In this document: positions 57,466-64,000 of the stretch, piece after piece
How the letters are laid out: every line of letters begins with the position of its first letter
Numbering within the stretch: position 1 is the stretch's first letter
Assembly (NCBI GenBank): GCA_036768485.1
Contig: JAVLUZ010000819.1
Span: 99,470 to 163,469, forward strand
Source of the DNA: Mermis nigrescens
Taxonomy: Eukaryota > Nematoda > Enoplea > Mermithida > Mermithidae
DNA length: 64,000 bases
Reading direction: 5' to 3'
Notes under the pieces: model-generated
What the model saw: only the letters and a program-made list of their open reading frames with translations
Database searches by the model: none
Told to the model about the DNA's origin: nothing
Program-made: the position numbers and the translations under genes

Positions 57466-57862
57466 ATGCCGAAAAAAGTTACGAAAATCGGTGGGGGGAA
57501 ATTATAGAAAAGATCCAGATAATATACGATAAGATAGAAAAATTGCATGTCGTTGCGTAAAATGGACAAATTTATGGCGCTTCGCGCCAGATGTGAAGTA
57601 TTTTCCAAAATTTTGGCTCATGCGCGACCAAAAAACGACACTTTTTTATAGCCTTATAAAACAAGAAATAAATTTTTGAAAAGTCCGAGTTTTATGTTTT
57701 TTAGATAGATCATATCAAAAAACATCGAAAAATGTGATTCTTGCGAGCTGTTCCTGCAAATTTTTGAGGTATAACCCAATTTATGCTGAGTTTCCCCGCC
57801 CTTCAATCTTGGCCTAATCCTGGATACGGGCCTGACCGTAAAGCCCGGTTCAGAAGTAAAAA

Positions 57863-58155
57863 TCAGCGATATCGCCGACATCGCCGACACTTTTTCCCGG
57901 TTCAGAAGTGCCCCGATTTTCCCGATTTTTAGTCGGCGATATCGCCGACTTTCCTGATTTAGGTCGGCGATATCGCCGATTTTTACGACTTTCCGATTTT
58001 TGTCGGCGATATCGCCGACTCTTACGATTTTCCCGATTTTTAGTCGGCGATATCACCGACTTTCCCGATTTTTATCGGCGATATCGCCGAGTTTCCCGAT
58101 TTTTGTCGGCTATATCGCCGACTTTCCCGATTTTTGTCGGCGATGTCGCCGACTA
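57863..58155 (+). repeat. Palindrome array 1 (GTCGGCGATATCGCCGAC)
   Basis: About eight copies of GTCGGCGATATCGCCGAC, some with one or two changes, separated by 12-22 bp of TTTCCCGATTTTT-like spacer, giving a ~31-40 bp period. Confidence 0.9.
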
Positions 58156-58581
58156 AAATCGTAAGAATAGGTACCATCCTATTTTTCTACGATATCACCG
58201 ATTTTTGGTGCATTGATGTATGCGCTATGCTAAGCACGTAGCTGTTCATGTAGATCATCATAAAGTACCTACATATATAGGTACCACCAATCTAGGTGCC
58301 TGACTACATAGCAAATCCTATCGATTAACACATTTTACGTATTTTTTAGCTGCGAGTACGGAAAAAGTATACTGCTTACTATCTTACGTCATGAATTTTA
58401 ATTAGCTGAGATACTCAACTGACTTTTCTGCACACATTTTGACACTTTGTGCTATTGCATATTTGTATGTACGTACGTACCTACAAGTCCAATGGGGCCA
58501 AAAATGCCAAAAATCGCATTAAACATTGAATTCCGAGGTCAATTGATTTTTAGGGGACTTTCAGATTCTGGTGGCCCCAGA

Positions 58582-58851
58582 GCATACGTGGGCAGCACGA
58601 AAATTCTGGGGGAGTGTAAAATTTTTTAAAAGGTCAAATAATGGTCCTAAGAATGGTGGTAGGAGGAAAAAGCACCATTTTTCGATATTTCTCATCGAGC
58701 GCTATCCATTGGCATCAAAAAAATCGCGAAAAATGCTAACAAAAATTCGAAAAATCGATTTCTGGGAGGTATTTTTGGTTTTCATGTTGTGTATTTTGCC
58801 TTCGGGGGGGGGGTGCATACACCCGAACCCCTACGCCCACGTGTGGCTCAG
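58582..58851 (+). mobile_element. Family-A MITE copy A8
   Basis: CATACGTGGGCAGCACGAAAATTCTGG to CTACGCCCACGTGTG; includes the CATCGAGCGCTATCCATTGGCATC core. Confidence 0.7.
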
Positions 58852-58865
58852 AGCCTCCAGACCAC

Positions 58866-59128
58866 ACATGGGCGTGGGGGCGAGGGGGGGGGTCTGACCC
58901 CCCTCAGAAACCAAAAGACCCCCCCCCAGAAATCAAAGGACCCCCCCAGAAATCAATTTTTGAAAATGTTTTTCGTTTTTTTCGCAATTTTTTGATGCCA
59001 ATGGATAGTTTTTGAAGAGAAACGTCGAAAAATGGTGTTTTTATCGCCATATCACAATTTTTAAGGCCATTTTTTGACCTTCAAAAAATCTTGGACCCCC
59101 CAGAATTTTCTTGCTGCCCACGTATGCT
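58866..59128 (-). mobile_element. Family-A MITE copy A9, inverted next to A8
   Basis: Begins CATGGGCGTGGGGGCGAGG and ends TTGCTGCCCACGTATG; the core GATGCCAATGGATAGT is inverted. Confidence 0.7.
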
Positions 59129-59139
59129 CCAGACCATAG

Positions 59140-59400
59140 ATGCACAACATGGTCAATCTAGGGGGTCAGCCGGTACCATAAGGTCGAAATTTTTCGGTTT
59201 TTAGGGCCAAAAACGGCTGAAAAAGTGCTAGAAAAGTCAAATTAGCGCCAATTCTACCACAATTCATGATGAAGAACGAAATTCAGACACTTGTGAAAAA
59301 ATTGCGATTTTTATCACCTTTTGTCCTTATTTCTGCCCTATTTTTCCCAGAAAATTTCTGACTTGGCCGCAGACATGCACAGTAAAAAATTTCTGGGGGG
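59140..59400 (-). repeat. Family-B repeat copy
   Basis: CACAACATGGTCAATCTAGGGGGTCAGCC at the left, GGGCCAAAAACGGCTG core, GACATGCACAGTA at the right. Confidence 0.45.
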
Positions 59401-59485
59401 GAGAGGTGTAAAGCAAAAAATTTTTCTGGAGTCCCTTTTTGGGCTAAGAACAAAGGATACGCGTTAAAAATAATGTTTGTATCTA

Positions 59486-59700
59486 TTGCCGACTTTCCCG
59501 ATTTTTGTCGGCGATATCCCCGATTCTTACGATTTTCCCGATTTTCAGTCGGCGATATCGCCGACTTTTCCGACTTTCGTCGGCGATATCACCGACTTCC
59601 CCGATTTTTGTCGGCGATATCGCCGACTTTACCGATTTTTGTCGGCGATATCGACGACCTTCCCGACTGAATCGGTAAAATCGGCGATATCGCCGACTTT
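59486..59700 (+). repeat. Palindrome array 2 (GTCGGCGATATCGCCGAC)
   Basis: Six more copies with the same spacer and in the same orientation as array 1, so the two were probably one array split by later insertions. Confidence 0.9.
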
Positions 59701-59717
59701 TATTTCTGAACCGGGCT

Positions 59718-60299
59718 TAAGTATTCTTAGTGATCAAAATTAAATATACTATTTATTGCATTTTTCTAGGGAGACATACGAAGGAAGATATTATTTTGAG
59801 TTCTCCGGCTGGATTTATAATTGGAATTTTTTGTGTATTGATCAACGGTTTTCTTTGAAGTATACTTGACTTCATTTTGGCTTCGTCGGATGATTTTTGA
59901 TCCAGTACAATCTTATTCGAAATGTATAAGTATGTGATTTGCGAAGAACGATTTTTAATGTGTACATCTGTACGTACATTGCGTTCGAAGTTGCGATTTC
60001 ATTTTTTGGAACAAGTAAATGTAATCATTTAGTCCATGGTTAATTTTGAGTGCAGTGCACATTTATGATCAGGACGTACAAAATGCAGAACAGCGAGGCG
60101 CTTCATGGTTTTCATTAAAAAACCTGTACACATTTCATTTTTTTTCCGATGTGTCTCGCGATGATTTTTCTTTTATAGACAAAGTGTCTCCGAATAGTTT
60201 GTCAAAACAAGCGATAGCGGTCAAAGGTCTATTATCTAAAGGCGAAGCGCCGATGATTTGACAACTTAAAGCCAAAAAACTTCTAAGAACGATTAAATT
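59718..60299. other. Spacer with a short open frame
   Basis: One 65-70 codon frame (60046-60261) begins after TTGAGTGCAG, an acceptor-like site, and is not repeat-derived as far as I see. I do not recognise it; it could be an exon or a piece of the neighbouring retroelement. Confidence 0.3.
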
Positions 60300-61885
60300 A
60301 CTACTCCGCAAAATATCTGCTTGCGTTGATTATGCCAATATGTACGAAATATGAAAAGGCTCCACCGTAAACCTAGGAGCATTTACATTTGAGAGATTGA
60401 AAATGTGAATTTTTCTAATGTTTTTAAGATTTGCCAAATATTGGGCTGCATGGGGGTTTATCAAGGGGTTCTGTATTTCCAGGGATCCAAGAGACTTACA
60501 AAAAATTTGAAAAATTCGATCTTATTGATTTTCGGTTTTTCGCACATTTTTTAATCAAATTTTGACAGATCGTATTTTCAAATGTTCGCAAAATATCTCG
60601 CTTGCGCAAATTATGCCAATATGTACGGAATATGAAAGGCTTCACCGTAGACCTGGGGAGCATTTACATTTGAGAAATTGAAATTGTGAATTTTTCGTTT
60701 TTTCTAACATTTGCCAAATATTGGGCTGCATGGGGGTTTATCAAGGGTTTCTGTATTTCCAGGGATCCAAGAGACCCACGAAATATTTGAGAAATTCGAT
60801 TTTACTGATTTTAGGTTTTTCGCATATTTTTTAATCAAATTTTGACAGATCGTATTTTCAAATGTTCGCAAAATATCTGCTTGCGCAAATTATGCCAATA
60901 TGTACGAAATATGAAAAGGCTTCACCGTAGACCTGATGAGCATTAACATTTGAGAAATTGAAATTGTCAATTTTCCGTTTTTTCTAACATTTGCCAAATA
61001 TTGGGCTGCATGGGGGTTTATCAAGGGGTTCCGTATTTCCAGGGATCCAAGATACCCACAAAAAATTTAAAAAATTCGATTTTATTGCTGTTCGGTTTTT
61101 CGCACATTTTTTAATCAAATTTTGACAGATCGTATTTTCAAATTTTCGCAAAATTTCTGCTTGCGCAAATTATGCCAATATGTACGAAATATGAAAAGGC
61201 TTCACCGTAGACCTGATGAGCATTAACATTTGAGAAATTGAAATTGTCAATTTTTCGTTTTTTCTAACATTTGCCAAATATTGGGCTGCATGGGGGTTTA
61301 TCAAGGGGTTCCGTATTTCCAGGGATCCAAGATACCCACAAAAAATTTAAAAAAATTCGATTTTATTGCTTTTCGGTTTTTCGCATATTTTTCAATCAAA
61401 TTTTGGCAGATCGTATTTTCAAATTTTCGCAAAATATCTGCTTGCGCAGATTATGCCAATATGTACGAAATATGAAGAGGCTTTACCCTCGACCTGGGAG
61501 CATTTACATTTGAGGAACTGAAATTGTGAATTTTTCTTTTTTTCTAAGATTTGGCAAATATTGGGCTGCATGGGGGTTTATCAAGGGGTTCTGTATTTCC
61601 AGGGATCCAAGATACCCACAAAAAATTTAAAAAATTCGATGTTAGTGCTTTTCGGTTTTTCGCACATTTTTTAATCAAGTTTTTACAGATCGTATTTTCA
61701 AATGTTCGCAAAATATCTGCTTGCGCAAATTATGCCAATATGTACGAAATATGAAAAGGCTTCACCGTAGACCTGGGATCATTTACATTTGAGGAACTGA
61801 AATTGTGAATTTTTCTTTGTTTTCTATGATTTGGCAAATATTGGGCTGCATGGGGGGTTTAAGAAGGAGTTCTGTATTTCCAGGG
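60300..61885 (+). repeat. 280-bp tandem repeat array, about 5.6 units
   Basis: The marker TTGCCAAATATTGGGCTGCA (or TTGGCAAATA...) starts at 60431, 60711, 60991, 61271, 61551 and 61831: a period of exactly 280 bp at every step. Units differ by a few substitutions and compensating indels. Each unit carries a TTCTGTATTTCCAG or TTCCGTATTTCCAG acceptor-like string. The last unit is cut at that string, where reverse-transcriptase coding begins. Array borders are within ~20 bp. Confidence 0.92.
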
Positions 61886-63240
61886 ACTTTTCACGTTGAC
61901 ACTTTTACAGAAAGTCTTAAATTTTTGATCCAAAATTCATTCGTTAATTTTGGAAGTAAAATTTTTCATCAAAAAATTGGCATCCCAATGGGATCTAATT
62001 ATTCTCCACTTATGGCGGATCTTTTCCTATTCTACTGCGAATATAAATTCCTATCATCGCCTAAAAATAAAGACCTTGCCCATTGTTTCAATAACGTAAC
62101 TCGTTACATTGATGACATCGCGGCTATAAATATTTCAAATTTTTGTGATTACATCAAAGAGATTTACCCAAAATCATTAAATGTCACGGAAACCTTTTCT
62201 GCTCAAAAAGTCAGTCATTTAGACGTCGAAATTAATCTTTCTACACCGATTTCTTACACGATTTTTGACAAAAGAGAACAATTTCGATTTCCTATTGTTA
62301 ATTTCCCTTTTTCAGACTCTAACGTACCTAAAGGTCTTTTGTATGCCGTTTTCGTAAGTCAGCTCCATCGTTTTGCGCGTCTTTGCTTTAAAGGAGAATT
62401 TTTCAAAGCGCGCGTGAATCATCTGTCACTTAAGCCTGATTTACACTTCACGCGAACCGCGCCGCAAAGGGGTTTTGCGGCCACAGTATGCCCGAAAATT
62501 GGCCGACCCTGTGCGAATATTCTGTGGCAAAATCCGCTTGCCGCGCCGCGTCATGCATTTATACTTCACGCTGCGAGCTCGCCGCGTTGACAAAAAAACC
62601 AGCGACAAGGTGGCACCTCACCGCCGCCTCGCAGCCGCTTCGCGCAATGCGTTTATACTTCCTGCGAACTGCCACAGAACCAGGACGCTGAGTTCTCCTA
62701 TTGCGCAAATCGACACCTCATTAAAATTCAAAATGATTCGACGTCAACACTCTGCTCGAAACCTCATTAGCATTTGCAAGAGCAATGGGCTTTTTGACTT
62801 TTGCGGCGCGGCGAAAAAATGGCCGAAAAAGCTAAAAATAACAATTTTGACTCCTTGCGGCGCGGCAGAAGTACAAATTGGAAAGCGGCGAAAAATCTAG
62901 ACTTTGCAAATCAGTCAGCGGCGCGGCGGCCGCGTGAAGTATAAATCAAATTGCGGCGGCGAATAATTCGCTGGCTGCCGCGCTGCAGCCCGAAGTATAA
63001 ATGGGTTTGCGCGAAATTTCTGCGGCGGCCATCGCGGCAATTTCTCGCCGCTTTGCTCGCCGCGTGAAGTATAAATCAGGCTTTAAATTGCAAAAATAGG
63101 GCTATAACGTTAAAATCATGCGCCAAAAATACTTCCAATTTTCCAACAGCGACCTTTCTGATTTTCCAGCACATTCTTATATTCAAAACTGTTTAAGACC
63201 GTTTTGATTCTATCATCGCTGTTAGGACGCTGCTTCCTGC
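61886..63240 (+). pseudogene. Penelope-type reverse transcriptase fragment, interrupted
   Basis: The frame (61886-62432) reads VDTFTESLKFLI, then FHQKIGIPMGSNYSPLMADL, NVTRYIDDIAAI (catalytic Asp pair) and FPIVNFPFSDSNVPKGLLYA, a reverse transcriptase type found in Penelope-like animal retroelements, distinct from the copy at 33-36 kb. It is cut by the insertion at 62433-63082; directly after that it continues (KLQK, an in-frame TAG, GYNVKIMRQKYFQFSN) before decaying. The N-terminal half is missing, replaced by the 280-bp array. Confidence 0.7.
62433..63082 (+). mobile_element. 650-bp TIR element M1 (AGCCTGATTTATACTTCACG ends)
   Basis: It starts AGCCTGATTTACACTTCACG and ends CGTGAAGTATAAATCAGGCT, flanked by TTA on both sides (62430-62432, 63083-63085). 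Joining the flanks at one TTA restores the reverse-transcriptase reading, proving the borders. Inside, GC-rich GCGGCG blocks alternate with repeated GAAGTATAAAT or its inverse. Non-coding; PIF/Harbinger-like by TSD size. Confidence 0.85.
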
Positions 63241-63334
63241 ATTATGCGCATGAATAAGTAGCTTAACTTAACTATTGAGCATTGTCGTGTATGCATTTGT
63301 CATGGATATAGCGTACGCCATATGTTATTATTTA
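63083..63334 (+). other. 252-bp host spacer between M1 and M2
   Basis: Not part of the M elements: its first ~100 bp continue the Penelope-type reverse-transcriptase frame. The rest shows no feature. Confidence 0.6.
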
Positions 63335-63985
63335 AGCCTGATTTATACTTCACGCGGCGAGCAAAGCGGCGAGAAATTGCCGCAACGGCCGCCGCAGAAA
63401 TTTCGTGCAAAGCCATTTATACTTCGGGCTGCGGCGCGGCAGCCGGCAAATTATTCGCCGCCGCAATTTGATTTATACTTCACGCGGCCGCCGAACCGCG
63501 GACTGATTCGCAAAAGTCTAAATTTTTTCGCCGCTTTCCAATTTATACTTCTGCCGCTCCGCAAGGAGTCAAAATTGTTATTTTTAGCTTTTTCGGCCAT
63601 TTTTTTTGCCACGCCGCAAAAGTTTAAAAGCCCATTGCTCTTGCGAATGCTAATGAGGTTTTGGGCCGAGTGTCAACGTCGAATCATTTTGAATTTTAAT
63701 GAGGTATCGATTTGTGCAATAGGAGAACTCAGCGTCCTGGTTCTGCGGCAGTTCGCAGGAAGTATAAACGCATTGCACAAAGCGGCTGCGAGGCGGCAAT
63801 GAGGTGCCACCTTGTCGCTGGTTTTTTATCCACGCGGCGATCTCGCCGCGTGGAGTATAAATGCATGACGCGGCGCGGCAAGCGGATTTTGCCGCAGAAT
63901 ATTCGCGCAGGGTCGACTAATTTTTGGGTATACTGTGGCCGCAAAACCCTTTGCAGCGCGGTTCGTGTGAAGTATAAATCAGGCT
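63335..63985 (-). mobile_element. 651-bp TIR element M2, inverted copy of M1
   Basis: Same sequence as M1 in opposite orientation with modest divergence. Ends AGCCTGATTTATACTTCACG and the inverse; flanked by TTA (63332-63334, 63986-63988). Independent second insertion 252 bp from M1. Confidence 0.85.
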
Positions 63986-64000
63986 TTAGCCTTGTAACGT

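Larger units (their letters stand above)
57842..59717. mobile_element. PIF/Harbinger-like TIR element built of palindrome arrays
   Basis: The left end is AGCCCGGTTCAGAAGTAAAA and the right end is the inverse of AGCCCGGTTCAGAAATAAAA. Both flanks are TAA (57839-57841, 59718-59720), a 3-bp TSD as in PIF/Harbinger elements. Inside are two arrays of an 18-bp palindrome. The middle (58165-59475) is foreign: two family-A copies and a family-B copy. No transposase, so the class rests on TSD size and TIRs. Confidence 0.68.

Noticed and set aside
57863..58155. CRISPR-like array (regular palindromic repeats with spacers)
   Set aside because: The spacers are nearly the same sequence (TTTCCCGATTTTT), the DNA is animal, and the array lies within a TIR element; there are no cas genes.
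62475..62900. 141-codon basic Ala/Arg-rich frame
   Set aside because: It is a reading through the GC-rich body of element M1, which is non-coding and recurs inverted in M2.
62433..63985. A single 1.55-kb fold-back transposon with 650-bp arms
   Set aside because: The 252-bp spacer continues the reverse-transcriptase reading frame and each arm has its own TTA flanks, so two separate insertions fit better.

Overview
The window is nuclear DNA of an invertebrate animal, possibly an arthropod. It is AT-rich, has GT-AG introns, and carries animal genes (arfaptin, an aquaporin-11/12-like exon). Most of the sequence is layered transposable elements: hAT, Tc1/mariner, CR1-like non-LTR, Penelope-like, PIF/Harbinger-like and tRNA-derived SINEs. 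Species cannot be fixed from the sequence. Most short open frames are chance readings through repeats.

Layout. 1-22 kb is a mosaic of nested hAT-like elements, many with readable 8-bp target-site duplications (TSDs). The deepest nest is a CR1-like relic interrupted by hAT N2 (2634-10349), which holds T2 (3925-9807), then G (4684-8976), then D (6079-7782), then a fragment of a further element. A parallel nest is P1 (13763-18616) > N1 (14107-16758) > T1 (14636-15758). Element K (19107-21741) encloses two CR1-like reverse-transcriptase tails.

22.7-43.7 kb is the main host gene, arfaptin, on the + strand. I rebuilt it as six exons that join in phase (22755-22899, 23653-23825, 29711-29896, 31342-31499, 39373-39550, 43569-43717). 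The last exon has a one-base frameshift in a T run. The introns hold a second P-type hAT, small hAT and Tc1-like elements, a Penelope retroelement arranged as an inverted repeat (33335-36247), a 150-bp TA microsatellite and a 362-bp tandem duplication.

43.7-57.6 kb is gene-poor. It has another nested hAT (L, 45952-48044), a dispersed ~260-bp CATACGTGGGCAGCA family, one unassigned minus-strand exon, the last exon of an aquaporin-11/12-like gene (minus), a dead mariner transposase and a coiled-coil exon with a one-base frameshift.

57.6-64 kb has a TIR element largely made of an 18-bp perfect palindrome array (57842-59717), a tandem array with an exact 280-bp period (60300-61885), and a Penelope-type reverse transcriptase cut twice by the same ~650-bp element in opposite orientations (62433-63082 and 63335-63985), each flanked by TTA.

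Two general signals stand out. In the hAT-like families the last bases of the terminal repeat match a hexamer array just inside the element (GGGG, GAAG or GAGG versions). A small hairpin, GGCGCTTCGCGCC, recurs on both strands through unrelated repeats across the window.
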